Shown: positions 9,190 through 18,528, numbered from the stretch's first letter. The stretch: DNA of 64,000 nucleotides from Thalassospira xiamenensis M-5 = DSM 17429 (GCF_000300235.2 NZ_CP004388.1:2027501-2091500), one strand, 5' to 3'. Notes: a model not told the origin generated them from the letters alone. Program-made: numbers and translations.

Positions 9190-9949
9190 GACAGTAACCG
9201 ACCCGCAGTTTGAAATCGATGGTATCGAACACGGTCCTCAAGTCGACTTTCAGCATCTTCGAATTGTTGAGGCTGTGCTGTTTGCGTCTGCGGAACCGGT
9301 CAGTGAACGGGTTCTTGCCGCGCGTTTGCCCGAAGGTTCAGATGTTTCCCTTTTGCTTAAAGAACTGCAGGCAAACTATTCAGAGCGTGGGATAAATCTG
9401 AATCGTGTCGGTGAAAAATGGGCGTTTCGCACTGCGGCTGATTTGGCAGGTGATCTTCATATCGAGGTCGAAAAAGCAAAGAAAATGACGCGTGCAACGC
9501 TCGAAACGCTGGCGATCATTGCCTATCACGAGCCGGTTACACGTTCCGAAATTGAAGAAATTCGTGGTGTGGCCCTGTCCAAGGGGACGCTTGATATTCT
9601 GCTGGAAGCGAAATGGATCCGTCCGAAGGGGCGCAAACGTGTGCCGGGCCGTCCGGTTCTTTGGGCGACGACGGATGATTTTCTGGATCATTTCGGGCTT
9701 GAAGATCGTGACGATCTGCCGGGACTTGCCGATTTGAAGGCCGCTGGATTGCTTGATAGCCGTCCTGGCATGGGCCGATACGGTGCCAGTTCCGACGAGG
9801 AAGCATTGCCCGATCTGGTTGATGATGGCGAAGTTACCGATGCTGTTGTCGAAGAAGCTCTTACGACCCGCAATCTGGCCGATCTTGATGAAACCATCTA
9901 CAGCGATAATCCCAATCTGGAAGAAGAATACGACGCGGAGAACCGTTAA
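9179..9949 (+). CDS. scpB: Segregation and condensation protein B
   Basis: Winged-helix dimer that binds ScpA and completes the condensin complex. Conserved segments are RIVEAVLFASAEPVSERVLAARLP, the ATLETLAIIAYHEPVTRSEIEEIRG block and GRPVLWATTDDFLDHFGLEDRDDLPGLADL. The last 70 residues are acidic and probably disordered. It overlaps scpA and appears to be the last gene of the argS-scpB run. No terminator hairpin is visible in the 135 nt that follow. Confidence 0.94.
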   Translation: MVTETVTDPQFEIDGIEHGPQVDFQHLRIVEAVLFASAEPVSERVLAARLPEGSDVSLLLKELQANYSERGINLNRVGEKWAFRTAADLAGDLHIEVEKAKKMTRATLETLAIIAYHEPVTRSEIEEIRGVALSKGTLDILLEAKWIRPKGRKRVPGRPVLWATTDDFLDHFGLEDRDDLPGLADLKAAGLLDSRPGMGRYGASSDEEALPDLVDDGEVTDAVVEEALTTRNLADLDETIYSDNPNLEEEYDAENR

Positions 9950-10084
9950 ATCGGGCCCATTCACATCTTTTATCGTGCTTCTTTGATCCAGCTTCTTGCA
10001 TGCGCTGTTGGGTAGGATTAAATCTGGGAAAGATTTTGCAACTTAATTGCAGGGTTTCCCGGCAAAAGAATAAAGAGAGATCTG

Positions 10085-11128
10085 ATGCCCGACGGCTTGA
10101 GAATGTCCAATGTCAGCCATGATTTCGGCAGTACCAAGGTTCTCAAAGACATAAGCTTTGACGTTGCGCCCGGCGAACTGGTTTGCCTTTTGGGGCCCTC
10201 GGGATGTGGCAAGACTACTGCATTGCGTATTGCCGCAGGGCTTGAAAAGCTTCAGCAAGGCAGCGTTTCCATTAATGATCAGCTTGTAGCGCGGCCCGGG
10301 GAATATCTTGAACCCGAAAAACGCGGTGTCGGTATGGTGTTTCAGGATTACGCCCTGTTTCCGCATCTGAGCGTTGCCAAGAATATCGGGTTCGGTCTGC
10401 GTTCATCAAATGAGATTGAACGCAAGGAAGCGGTCGAACGTGCGCTTCGGCAGGTCGGTATGGCAGATTATTACAATGCCTATCCCCACGAATTATCCGG
10501 CGGGCAGCAACAGCGGATTGCACTTGCCCGAGCTCTGGCGCCAACACCGCGCGTGATGCTGCTGGACGAGCCGTTTTCGGGGCTTGATGTCGCACGCCGG
10601 GCCGAACTTCGTGATACCACGCTGCATGTTTTGAAAAATGCCGGGATCGCAACCATCATGGTGACCCATGATCCGGAAGAAGCGATGTATATGGCGGATC
10701 GGATTATCATCATGAATGAAGGGCAGGTGATGCAGGATGGTACCCCCGAAGACCTTTATTTCAATCCGCAAAATCGTTTTGTTGCATCTTTCTTTGGCGA
10801 GGTTAACCGTTTCCCCGGAACAGTGCAGGGCGGGATTGTGACGACGCCGCTTGGTGATGTGGCGCAGGGTGGTCTTGATGACGGAACACCGGTTGAAGTT
10901 CTGGTGCGCCCGGAAGGATTGCAGATTGCCGATGCCATGAATGGACATGATATTCTGGCGCGGGTCGATGCTGTGCGGTCACTTGGTGAAATCAGTCTGA
11001 TGCATTTATCGCTTCATGCGGGCGGGCATGTCCATGCGCGCGTGCCACGCAGACTTTCGTCAGTAAATCAGGGGTCGGTCGCTATTACGCTTGATCCTGA
11101 CATGACCTTTGTGTTTCCTATGAATTAG
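10085..11128 (+). CDS. Orphan ABC transporter ATPase (FbpC/PotA type)
   Basis: 347-residue nucleotide-binding subunit. Walker A is GPSGCGKT (37-44), Q-loop VFQDYALFPH, signature LSGGQQQR (about 138-145), Walker B VMLLDEP, and H-loop VTHDPEEA. A C-terminal TOBE-like domain (about 265-345) places it in the Fe3+/spermidine/sugar (CUT1-like) ATPase group. The closest look is to ferric iron FbpC, but no permease or binding protein is next to it. Neighbours are scpB and tatA. It may energise a distant permease. The substrate cannot be told from sequence alone. Confidence 0.8.
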   Translation: MPDGLRMSNVSHDFGSTKVLKDISFDVAPGELVCLLGPSGCGKTTALRIAAGLEKLQQGSVSINDQLVARPGEYLEPEKRGVGMVFQDYALFPHLSVAKNIGFGLRSSNEIERKEAVERALRQVGMADYYNAYPHELSGGQQQRIALARALAPTPRVMLLDEPFSGLDVARRAELRDTTLHVLKNAGIATIMVTHDPEEAMYMADRIIIMNEGQVMQDGTPEDLYFNPQNRFVASFFGEVNRFPGTVQGGIVTTPLGDVAQGGLDDGTPVEVLVRPEGLQIADAMNGHDILARVDAVRSLGEISLMHLSLHAGGHVHARVPRRLSSVNQGSVAITLDPDMTFVFPMN

Positions 11129-11236
11129 GCCAATTTCAACGCGAAACAGGTCCGATGAGACTAAGAAACAAACATACAGGTTCGTAGCGGTGCACGGTAT
11201 ATTCACAATCGTTGCATTGCACAGTGGGGGGCTTTC

Positions 11237-11270
11237 TGCCATTATCCGGGCATTCTCGCCGGATGGCAGA
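11237..11270 (+). other. Stem-loop in the tatA 5' region
   Basis: CTGCCAT(TA)TCCGG-type arm at 11237-11250 pairs with CCGGATGGCAG at 11260-11270, with a 3-nt bulge and a 9-nt loop. It ends 23 nt before the tatA ATG. There is no following T run, so it is more likely an mRNA 5' structure than a terminator. Confidence 0.45.
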
Positions 11271-11293
11271 TTGGATCTTTGGAGATAGAAGTT

Positions 11294-11524
11294 ATGGGTA
11301 TTGGCGTTTGGCAAATCGTTCTGATTCTGGCGATTGTCCTGATCATCTTTGGTGCCGGCAAACTGCCGAAAGTCATGGGTGACATGGGTAAAGGGATCAA
11401 GAGCTTCAAAGCAGGCATAAACGAAAAAGACGAAGACAGTGCTGCTTCGGCCAAAACCATCGAAAACAACACGTCTGCTTCGGTTTCTGCTGAAAGCAAA
11501 GACAAGGATTCCGTGAAATCCTGA
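11294..11524 (+). CDS. tatA: Sec-independent translocase subunit TatA
   Basis: 76-residue single-pass protein. It has a short periplasmic start MGIGVWQ, one membrane helix (IVLILAIVLIIF), the hinge GAGKLPKVMGDMGKGIKSFKAG typical of TatA, and a charged cytosolic tail. TatA oligomers form the path for folded twin-arginine substrates. ATG 11294 follows TTGGAG; a TTG five codons earlier is less likely. First gene of tatABC. Confidence 0.93.
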   Translation: MGIGVWQIVLILAIVLIIFGAGKLPKVMGDMGKGIKSFKAGINEKDEDSAASAKTIENNTSASVSAESKDKDSVKS

Positions 11525-11559
11525 TCGTCTGTCGGGTTTCCTTCAGATAGGCGTGTTCC

Positions 11560-11973
11560 ATGTTTGATATCGGCTGGACCGAAATGGCACTTGTGGCCGT
11601 CGTCGCGTTGTTCGTCGTCGGCCCCAAGGACTTGCCCCATGTGCTTTACAAGCTTGCCGGGTACTGGAAAAAAGTGCGCGGTATGGCGCGCGAATTTCAG
11701 GGCGGTATCGATAATCTGATTCGTGAAGCCGAACTTGATGATCTGCGCAAGCAGGTCACCGATGCACGTTCGAGCACATCAGACTTCATCGAAAACAAGA
11801 TTGCCGAGCCGAAAACCAAGCCAAAACAGGCAAAACCGGCAGATAAAACTGCCGAAAGCGAAACCGACAACAAATTGGAAACCAAAACCACAGCATCGAA
11901 GACCGATGCCGCGGCATCGGCAAAACCTGCTGCTGCGGATAAGAAGACTGATCATCCGGAGAGTCAGGCGTGA
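11560..11973 (+). CDS. tatB: Sec-independent translocase subunit TatB
   Basis: 137 residues. MFDIGWTEMALVAVVALFVVGPKDLPHVLYKL is the TatB N-terminus, with the conserved Glu in the helix and the G-P hinge. An amphipathic helix follows, then a long Lys/Ala/Thr-rich tail. TatB with TatC forms the signal-peptide receptor. Stop TGA overlaps the GTG start of tatC (GTGA), implying translational coupling. Confidence 0.93.
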   Translation: MFDIGWTEMALVAVVALFVVGPKDLPHVLYKLAGYWKKVRGMAREFQGGIDNLIREAELDDLRKQVTDARSSTSDFIENKIAEPKTKPKQAKPADKTAESETDNKLETKTTASKTDAAASAKPAAADKKTDHPESQA

Positions 11974-12974
11974 ACATGCAGTCGGATGACAAGCAGATGC
12001 CGATCATGGAGCATCTGATCGAGCTTCGGAATCGTCTGACATGGGCGGTTCTGGCACTCTTTATCACTTTCGGTATTTGTTATTATTTCGTCGAAGATAT
12101 TTACGGGTTCCTCGTAAAGCCCCTTGCTGACGTAATGGGGCCGGACCGGCGAATGATCTATACCGCGCTGACCGAGGTGTTCTTCACCTATGTAAAGGTC
12201 TCGTTCTTTGCTGCCTGTTTTGTTTCAGCACCGGTCTTTCTTGGCCAGTTATGGGCCTTTGTCGCGCCGGGACTATACAAGAATGAACGTTCGGCATTCA
12301 TGCCGTTCCTGTTTGCGACGCCGATCCTGTTCCTTGCGGGCGGGGCACTGGTTTACTACCTGATCATGCCGCTGGCGTGGAAATTCTTCCTTAGTTTCGA
12401 AAGTGCAGGCGGGGCATCGGGACTTGCCATTCAGCTTGAAGCCAAGGTCGGCGAATATCTTGCGCTGGTGATGAAGCTTATTTTTGCGTTTGGCCTGTGT
12501 TTCCAACTGCCGGTATTGCTGACACTAATGGCGCGCGCTGGTATCGTAACCGCATCTTCGCTTGCCAAGCGGCGCAAATATGCGGTTGTGATCGCCTTTG
12601 TGTTTGCCGCAGTGCTGACGCCGCCGGATCTGATTTCGCAGGTTGGCCTGGCAATCCCCATCATCATTCTTTATGAAATTTCGATCCTGATGGCGCGGAT
12701 GTCGGAACGTAAACGTGCCAAGCGCGAAGCGGAAGAAGATGCCGAGCTTGACGGTGACGATGAGGATACCGATCACAATAAAGACGACGTCGATACCCAG
12801 AGTTCGGCTGCGGCAGCTGCTGATTACGGGGACGATGATGGCAAAGCAGATGACAAGACCGATTTCAAAGCGCTTGCAGGTTCTGCGCCAAAATCTGATA
12901 CGCCTTCGTCATCCCGATCTTTGGGATCCGCGAAAGGCGACGATGACGAGGATGATTTCAACAGCGCGCGCTGA
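11970..12974 (+). CDS. tatC: Sec-independent translocase subunit TatC
   Basis: Six-helix membrane core of the Tat receptor. The conserved start MEHLIELRNRL, a periplasmic loop around FVAPGLYKNERSAFMPF, and the helix-5/6 region AVLTPPDLISQVGLAIPIIILYEISI are all present. Length 334 exceeds the usual 240-260: after about residue 245 there is a roughly 90-residue highly acidic, Asp/Ser/Ala-rich cytoplasmic tail (for example DGDDEDTDHNKDD). GTG 11970 is the coupled start; a downstream in-frame ATG (11976) is an alternative. Confidence 0.94.
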   Translation: MNMQSDDKQMPIMEHLIELRNRLTWAVLALFITFGICYYFVEDIYGFLVKPLADVMGPDRRMIYTALTEVFFTYVKVSFFAACFVSAPVFLGQLWAFVAPGLYKNERSAFMPFLFATPILFLAGGALVYYLIMPLAWKFFLSFESAGGASGLAIQLEAKVGEYLALVMKLIFAFGLCFQLPVLLTLMARAGIVTASSLAKRRKYAVVIAFVFAAVLTPPDLISQVGLAIPIIILYEISILMARMSERKRAKREAEEDAELDGDDEDTDHNKDDVDTQSSAAAAADYGDDDGKADDKTDFKALAGSAPKSDTPSSSRSLGSAKGDDDEDDFNSAR

Positions 12975-13008
12975 TTGAATTGTCCGGTTCTCGAATGACC
13001 GATCTGAC

Positions 13009-13031
13009 GGGGTGGACCAAGCGTCCACCCC
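13009..13031 (+). terminator. Hairpin after tatC
   Basis: GGGGTGGAC / GTCCACCCC is a perfect 9-bp stem with loop CAAGC, 35 nt after tatC. It lacks a strong T tract, so it may be a weak or factor-assisted terminator, or an mRNA 3' stabiliser. Confidence 0.5.
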
Positions 13032-13086
13032 ATCGTATAAAAGCCCGAATAATTGCCCGCATAGCTGAATAACAAGGTGCCGTTTC

Positions 13087-14364
13087 ATGCACGACATTAA
13101 ATGGATTCGTGACAACCCCGAGGCCTTTGACGCGGCGATGACCGCGCGCAAGGTCGAAATGACCGCCCAGCGTCTGATCGATATCGATGCAGACCGTCGT
13201 CGTCTGATGACTGAACATCAGGAAATGCTGGCGCGCCGCAAATCCATTTCCGGTGAAATTGGCAAATTGCGCCAGAGTGGCGGCGATGCTGACGAACTGA
13301 TGGCCGAGATGGGTAAGCTCAAAGATCGGATCAAGGATGCCGAAGACGGGCAGGCCGGTTTAAACGAGCAGCTTGATCTTTTGCTGTCGTCGCTTCCGAA
13401 CGTTATCGATCAGGAAGTTCCGGCAGGCGAAAGCGAAGAAGACAATGTTGAAGTTCGCAAATGGGGAATTCCCGGCGAATTTGACTTCAAGCCGCTTGAA
13501 CATTTCGAGATCGGCGACAAGCTTGGCATGATGGATTTCGAAACTGCGGCTAAACTTTCGGGTTCGCGTTTTGTTATTTTGCGTGGTGGCCTGGCAAAGC
13601 TTGAACGGGCATTGGGTCAGTTCATGCTGGACCTGCATGTAAACGAGCATGGTTATGAAGAAACCATCACGCCGATGCTGGTACGCGATGATGCGATGTT
13701 TGGCACCGGTCAGTTACCGAAGTTTGCCGAAGATTCGTTCAGAACCACCAATGACATGTGGCTGATCCCGACGTCGGAAGTGACGCTTACCAATCAGGTC
13801 GCGGGCGAGATTATCGACGAAGCCGCATTGCCGCTGCGCTATACCGCATTGACCCAGTGTTTCCGCTCGGAAGCCGGTTCGGCCGGGCGTGATACGCGCG
13901 GCATGATCCGCCAGCATCAGTTTTCAAAGGTTGAAATGGTGTCGGTTGTGGCCGCCGAAAAATCGAACGAGGAACTTGATCGAAAAACCCGCTGTGCGGA
14001 GACCGTTCTTGAACGTCTCGGTCTTCCCTACCGGACGGTGGTTCTGTGTTCAGGCGATATCGGTTTTGCCGCGCGCAAAACATTTGATATTGAAGTCTGG
14101 CTTCCTGGGCAGGGGAAATATCGTGAAATTTCATCCTGTTCTAACACCGGAGATTTCCAGGCACGGCGCATGAATGCGCGGTATCGTGCCGCTGGCGACA
14201 AGAAAACCAGTTTTGTTCATACCCTGAATGGGTCGGGGCTTGCTGTTGGACGTTGCCTGATTGCGGTGATGGAAAACTATCAGCAGGCAGATGGTTCAAT
14301 TCGTGTACCGGATGAATTGAGGCCCTATATGGGCGGTGTCGAGGTGATTTCACCGCGCGGATAG
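13087..14364 (+). CDS. serS: Seryl-tRNA synthetase
   Basis: Class II synthetase charging tRNA-Ser (and tRNA-Sec where present). [18 protein letters not shown] opens the N-terminal coiled-coil arm that grips the long variable loop of tRNA-Ser (about 1-110). The catalytic domain shows motif 2 ([23 protein letters not shown] region) and motif 3 ([18 protein letters not shown]). Length 425 is typical. It lies upstream of surE by 9 nt. Confidence 0.97.
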   Translation: MHDIKWIRDNPEAFDAAMTARKVEMTAQRLIDIDADRRRLMTEHQEMLARRKSISGEIGKLRQSGGDADELMAEMGKLKDRIKDAEDGQAGLNEQLDLLLSSLPNVIDQEVPAGESEEDNVEVRKWGIPGEFDFKPLEHFEIGDKLGMMDFETAAKLSGSRFVILRGGLAKLERALGQFMLDLHVNEHGYEETITPMLVRDDAMFGTGQLPKFAEDSFRTTNDMWLIPTSEVTLTNQVAGEIIDEAALPLRYTALTQCFRSEAGSAGRDTRGMIRQHQFSKVEMVSVVAAEKSNEELDRKTRCAETVLERLGLPYRTVVLCSGDIGFAARKTFDIEVWLPGQGKYREISSCSNTGDFQARRMNARYRAAGDKKTSFVHTLNGSGLAVGRCLIAVMENYQQADGSIRVPDELRPYMGGVEVISPRG

Positions 14365-14373
14365 GGGGGCGAT

Positions 14374-15141
14374 ATGGTCGATCTGAAAAATGCCCGCATC
14401 CTGATCAGCAACGATGACGGGATTGATGCGCCGGGGATTCGGCTTTTGGAAAAGCTTGCCTGTTCGCTTTCCGATGATGTCTGGGTTGTCGCACCGACGA
14501 CCGAGCAAAGCGGGGCCGGGCATTCGCTTACCCTGCGCCATCCGTTGCGGATACGCAAACGTGACGAGCGACATTTTTCTGTCGACGGAACGCCAACCGA
14601 TTGCGTTCTGCTGGCCCTTCAGCAAATCATGCGTGACAGTCCGCCCGATATTGTTCTTTCGGGGATCAACCGGGGTGGCAACCTTGGCGAGGATGTAACC
14701 TATTCCGGTACGGTTGCTGCCGCGATGGAAGCAACGTTGCTGAATGTGCCTGCAATTGCCTTTTCCCAGTTTTTTTCCGGCAATCTGATCGACTGGTCGG
14801 TTGCGGAAAAGCATCTTTTACCGGTTGCGGAAACCCTTATTCACACGACTTGGCCACGTGGCGTTCTGATTAACGTCAATTTTCCGGAAGCCGAACGTGA
14901 CGGCGGAGCCCGTATCGAGGTTTCCAGACAGGGACAGCGCAAGATTGGCGATCATATTGCCGAACGCCTTGATCCGCGCGGAGAGCCTTATTATTGGATT
15001 GGTGCAATCAAGTCGGAATTGCCCAAAGATGAAAATGCGGACTTACGGGTCATTGAGAGGGGCGATATTTCGGTAACTCCGATCAGTCTCGATTTCACGC
15101 ATTACGAGACGCACGCAAAACTGACGAAGGCATTTCCGTGA
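14374..15141 (+). CDS. surE: 5'-nucleotidase SurE
   Basis: Metal-dependent nucleoside 5'-monophosphate phosphatase. The acidic N-terminal metal motif ILISNDDGIDAPGI, the EQSGAGHSLTL loop and SGINRGGNLGEDVTYSGTVAAAMEA are diagnostic. 255 residues. The last 4 nt overlap pcm (GTGA). The serS-surE-pcm-nlpD order is classic in proteobacteria. Confidence 0.96.
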   Translation: MVDLKNARILISNDDGIDAPGIRLLEKLACSLSDDVWVVAPTTEQSGAGHSLTLRHPLRIRKRDERHFSVDGTPTDCVLLALQQIMRDSPPDIVLSGINRGGNLGEDVTYSGTVAAAMEATLLNVPAIAFSQFFSGNLIDWSVAEKHLLPVAETLIHTTWPRGVLINVNFPEAERDGGARIEVSRQGQRKIGDHIAERLDPRGEPYYWIGAIKSELPKDENADLRVIERGDISVTPISLDFTHYETHAKLTKAFP

Positions 15142-15791
15142 ACGAGCCTGTCATTGCCCGAGAAGCTGAAATCGAACATCTGCTTGCGATCCTGCGCAAT
15201 GACGGGATCCATGACGAGGACGTTTTACGTGCGCTGGCCAGCATCCCGCGCGAAATTTTCGTCGCCGACCCGTTTGTCAGCCGGGCATGGGAAAATGTCG
15301 CCCTTCCGATCAGCAAGGGCCAGACGATTTCACAGCCCTATATCGTCGCCCTGATGACACAGGCGCTTGAGCTGAATGACCGGATGAAGGTGCTTGAGGT
15401 CGGTACCGGATCGGGCTATCAGGCCGCCATCCTCGCCAAGCTGGCACGCCGGGTTTACACGCTTGAACGGCACAAGCCGCTTCTGCGTGAGGCGGAAGAC
15501 AAATTCCGCGAATTGGGGTTGCATACGATTTCGACCCTGCATGGTGATGGCGGGCTTGGCTGGAAGGCGCAGGCACCGTTTGATCGTATTATCGTGACTG
15601 CGGCAGCACAAGATGTGCCGCCTGTGCTGGTCGATCAGTTGGCGATTGGCGGGATCATGGTCGTGCCGGTGGGCGAGGTATCCCACACGCAACTGCTTTT
15701 GCGGGTTTTGCGTACCCCCACCGGGATTGATGTAACAGAACTGATGCCGGTCCGTTTCGTTCCGATGTTGCCGGGCACCGAAGAATTCTGA
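15138..15791 (+). CDS. pcm: Protein-L-isoaspartate O-methyltransferase
   Basis: SAM-dependent repair enzyme that methylates isoaspartyl residues in aged proteins. Motif I is VLEVGTGSGYQAAILAKLA and the PCMT motif is ISKGQTISQPYIVALMTQAL. DRIIVTAAAQDVPPVLVDQLAIGGIMVVPVG lies in the C-terminal half. GTG 15138 overlaps the surE stop. Length 217 is normal. Confidence 0.95.
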   Translation: MNEPVIAREAEIEHLLAILRNDGIHDEDVLRALASIPREIFVADPFVSRAWENVALPISKGQTISQPYIVALMTQALELNDRMKVLEVGTGSGYQAAILAKLARRVYTLERHKPLLREAEDKFRELGLHTISTLHGDGGLGWKAQAPFDRIIVTAAAQDVPPVLVDQLAIGGIMVVPVGEVSHTQLLLRVLRTPTGIDVTELMPVRFVPMLPGTEEF

Positions 15792-15839
15792 GCCGATTGC
15801 TGCATCTGATTACGGATTGTTAACGGCTGATCGCAGACA

Positions 15840-16943
15840 ATGTTTTCCATGATGGAAAATAGTGTCAAACAGGCAGTTCGAAGAATACGGACGCTGGCGC
15901 TTGTCTGTGGGGCAACCGCAGCGCTTGGCGGCTGTTTGCTTAATTCCGTCCCTGTGCCAGTAGTTTACGGCGAAGGTGCGACTTACAGCCCCTATAGCAT
16001 GCCCAAGCTTAAAAATGGTGAGCGGGTTATTACGGTTGAACCGGGTGATACTGTTTCGGGGCTTGCCAACCGGTATCGCACCGATTTTGGCCGTTTTACC
16101 GAGCGAAACAAATTGGCGAAGCCTTATGTGATCTATCCGGGGCAGCGACTTGTGCTGCCGCCTTGGGATCCGTCTTATGACAGCAACAGCCAGCCTGCAG
16201 TTGCAAGCCGGTCGTCATCGACGACACCAAGTTCAACAAGCTCCGCGCCGCGTAAGACCGTCACCATCGGCGGCAAGCGGGAAGTTGTCAGTGTGCCGCT
16301 TGGTACATCTGAAACGGCGGCAGCACCCGAACGCTCGTCAACGGTTCAAACCGCGCGTATTAGTCCGAATAACGGCGGCAGCATCCCGACGCCTGGCCTG
16401 AAGCCACAGGATTTCGCTGCGCGCGCCGAACAGCGTTACGCATCTGCCAATAGCTGGAATAACGATACCCGCCAGATGCCCGAAGCAACACCGGTTGCGG
16501 GGCAAGGCAGTGCAGTTCGTAAGAATGTCGTTATTGCCGAACCCGACAATCGCAAGGGCTTTGTCTGGCCGGTTCGCGGTGACATTGTTCTTAAATACGG
16601 TGCCAGCACGGGTGGTCTTTACAATGACGGAATCAACATCAAGGCTGCGCGTGGTACGCCGATCCTTGCTGCGGATAATGGCGTTGTGACCTATGTCGGG
16701 AATGAGTTGCGCGGCTTTGGCAATCTGATCCTGATCAAGCATGCCGATGATTACGTGACAGCCTATGCCCATACGGAAAATCCGATGGTTGCACGCGGCG
16801 ACGTTGTCGAGCGCGGTCAGAAGATTTCAAGTGTCGGCAGCACGGGTGCCGTTAACCAGCCGCAGCTTCATTTTGAAATCCGTCGTGGACGAAAATCCAC
16901 CGACCCGATGAAATACCTGCCACAGATGATGGTATCGCGATAA
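15840..16943 (+). CDS. nlpD: NlpD-like lipoprotein with LysM and degenerate LytM (M23) domain
   Basis: Lipoprotein signal with lipobox LGGC (Cys about 32). A LysM domain follows (about 60-105: ITVEPGDTVSGLANRY...VIYPGQRLVLP), then a Ser/Thr/Ala-rich linker, then a C-terminal LytM fold (about 240-360). In the LytM part the first zinc-ligand motif HxxxD reads NDGIN, so both ligands are replaced, while YAHTE and QLHFEI remain. This matches NlpD/EnvC proteins that activate cell-wall amidases instead of cutting wall themselves. Position after surE-pcm supports the nlpD identity. Confidence 0.85.
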   Translation: MFSMMENSVKQAVRRIRTLALVCGATAALGGCLLNSVPVPVVYGEGATYSPYSMPKLKNGERVITVEPGDTVSGLANRYRTDFGRFTERNKLAKPYVIYPGQRLVLPPWDPSYDSNSQPAVASRSSSTTPSSTSSAPRKTVTIGGKREVVSVPLGTSETAAAPERSSTVQTARISPNNGGSIPTPGLKPQDFAARAEQRYASANSWNNDTRQMPEATPVAGQGSAVRKNVVIAEPDNRKGFVWPVRGDIVLKYGASTGGLYNDGINIKAARGTPILAADNGVVTYVGNELRGFGNLILIKHADDYVTAYAHTENPMVARGDVVERGQKISSVGSTGAVNQPQLHFEIRRGRKSTDPMKYLPQMMVSR

Positions 16944-16984
16944 ACAAAACGCCCGGACCTTGAGGTTTCGGACGTTTTGTTTAT
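16944..16984. terminator. Bidirectional terminator between nlpD and DUF815 gene
   Basis: ACAAAACG (16944-16951) pairs with CGTTTTGT (16973-16980), with inner CCG/CGG pairs. It has A and T rich flanks on both sides and lies between two convergent genes. Confidence 0.6.
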
Positions 16985-17002
16985 ACGCTGCTGTCTGGGC
17001 AG

Positions 17003-17866
17003 TCAGCCAAGCTTTTTTCCCATTTCGCCGGCTAATTCCTGAATGAATTGCCATGCAACGCGGCCTGAACGACTGCCACGTGTGACCGTCCATTCCTTGG
17101 CTCGGGCACGCAGGTCTTCAATCGGAACATCAAGCTCGAATTCCTTGGCGTACCCTTCGATGATTTCAAAATAGACATCCTGTGAAATGTTGTGGAAGCC
17201 AAGCCACAGGCCGAAGCGGTCGGATAGGGATACCTTTTCCTCGACTGCCTCGGACGGATTGATCGCGGTTGATCGTTCATTTTCGATCATATCGCGCGCC
17301 ATCAAATGGCGACGGTTCGATGTCGCATAGAAAATCACATTGTTGGGGCGGCCTTCGATGCCGCCTTCAAGCACAGCCTTAAGCGACTTGTAGGATTCAT
17401 CCTGCAAATCGAATGAGAGGTCATCACAGAACAGAACCGTCTTGCGACCGCTTTCTTCGAGAATATGCAGAAGATGGGGCAGGGTCGGGATGTCTTCGCG
17501 ATGGATTTCGACCAATGCCAATGCGCCAGCCTTTTCCGTGTTGATTTTGGCGTGCATCGCCTTGACGATCGAACTTTTGCCGGTGCCACGTGCGCCCCAA
17601 AGCAACGCATTGTTGGCCGGAAGTCCATTGGCGAACCGTTTGGTATTGTTATAAAGAATCGTCTTTTGCTGTTCGATTCCCTGCAAAAGATCGATATCAA
17701 TCCGGTTCACATTGCGCACCGGTTGCAGATAACCGCTTTCGGCCTGCCAGACAAAGGCATCAGCCGCGGCAAGGTCATTGGTTTTATGCGCAGGTGGGGC
17801 CATGCGTTCCAGCGCGTCGGCAATGCGCTCAAGGGTGGGCAGCAATTGATTGAAATCGTTGGTCAT
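17003..17866 (-). CDS. DUF815-family AAA ATPase
   Basis: 287 residues. The P-loop is WGARGTGKSSIVKAMH, with Walker B-like VLFCDDLSFD and sensor region VIFYATSNRRHLM, which are the features of DUF815. FRIDA/NRIDIDLLQGIEQQK-type text precedes the P-loop as usual. Start 17866 is preferred over 17917 because AGAGG precedes it and the family begins MTNDFNQLLPTLERIADALE. Its cellular function is not established. In alphaproteobacteria it commonly lies between nlpD and yajC, as here. Confidence 0.85.
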   Translation of the reverse strand: MTNDFNQLLPTLERIADALERMAPPAHKTNDLAAADAFVWQAESGYLQPVRNVNRIDIDLLQGIEQQKTILYNNTKRFANGLPANNALLWGARGTGKSSIVKAMHAKINTEKAGALALVEIHREDIPTLPHLLHILEESGRKTVLFCDDLSFDLQDESYKSLKAVLEGGIEGRPNNVIFYATSNRRHLMARDMIENERSTAINPSEAVEEKVSLSDRFGLWLGFHNISQDVYFEIIEGYAKEFELDVPIEDLRARAKEWTVTRGSRSGRVAWQFIQELAGEMGKKLG

Positions 17867-18102
17867 TAAAGCCTCTTGGATGTTTCTTTTTATCGTGGTG
17901 GCGACGAATATGCCCAAAACGCTATCACAAGGCGATCTGGCAATAACAGTGCCATATGATTTAGCGCGCTTTTGGTGACGTGAACAGAACCACAGAATAC
18001 GGGATTTAACCGATAAAAATCCTGTTCTTCCTTGCGTTGACGGGACACACCGTTATATTCCGGCAGTTGATTTGTTTTGTTGTATGGGATTAGGAGTTCC
18101 TA

Positions 18103-18480
18103 ATGTTGATTTCGCCGGCTTTCGCGCAGGGCGCAGGTGGCGCAGGTGGTGCAGATATGCTTACCAGCTTCCTGCCGCTGATCCTGATTTTTGTTGTTTT
18201 TTATTTCCTGCTTATCCGTCCGCAGCAGAAAAAACAGAAAGAGCATAAAGCGATGCTCGCTGCTGTTCGTCGCGGTGACAAAATCGTTACCGCCGGTGGT
18301 CTGATCGGTACCGTTGCCAAGGTTATTGGTGACGATGAACTTTCGGTCGAGATTGCTGAAGGGGTCAAAGTCAAGGTTGCACGCGGCATGGTTTCGACAG
18401 TTCTGTCGAAAACCGAGCCAGCCAAAGGCGACGACAAAGACGAAGACGAAAAAGAAGCTGAAGAGACCAAAAAAGACTGA
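18103..18480 (+). CDS. yajC: Preprotein translocase accessory subunit YajC
   Basis: 125 residues. Periplasmic Gly/Ala-rich start, one membrane helix (about 22-42, LPLILIFVVFYFLLIRP), then the conserved cytosolic part PQQKKQKEHKAMLAAVRRGDKIVTAGGLIGTV. Partners SecD and SecF follow. The tail is very acidic and Lys-rich. Ends 136 nt before secD. Confidence 0.93.
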   Translation: MLISPAFAQGAGGAGGADMLTSFLPLILIFVVFYFLLIRPQQKKQKEHKAMLAAVRRGDKIVTAGGLIGTVAKVIGDDELSVEIAEGVKVKVARGMVSTVLSKTEPAKGDDKDEDEKEAEETKKD

Positions 18481-18497
18481 TCTCTTTGATGACTTGC

Positions 18498-18528
18498 AAG
18501 GCGGGGCAAAATGCTCCGCCTTCTTGTT
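18498..18528 (+). terminator. Hairpin between yajC and secD
   Basis: AAGGCGGGGCA / TGCTCCGCCTT with one G-T wobble and an AA loop, followed by CTTGTTT. It may partly terminate or protect yajC mRNA upstream of secD. Confidence 0.55.

Noticed and set aside
18037..18059. Promoter TTGACG / TATATT before yajC
   Set aside because: The spacer is only 11 bp, too short for a sigma-70 promoter.
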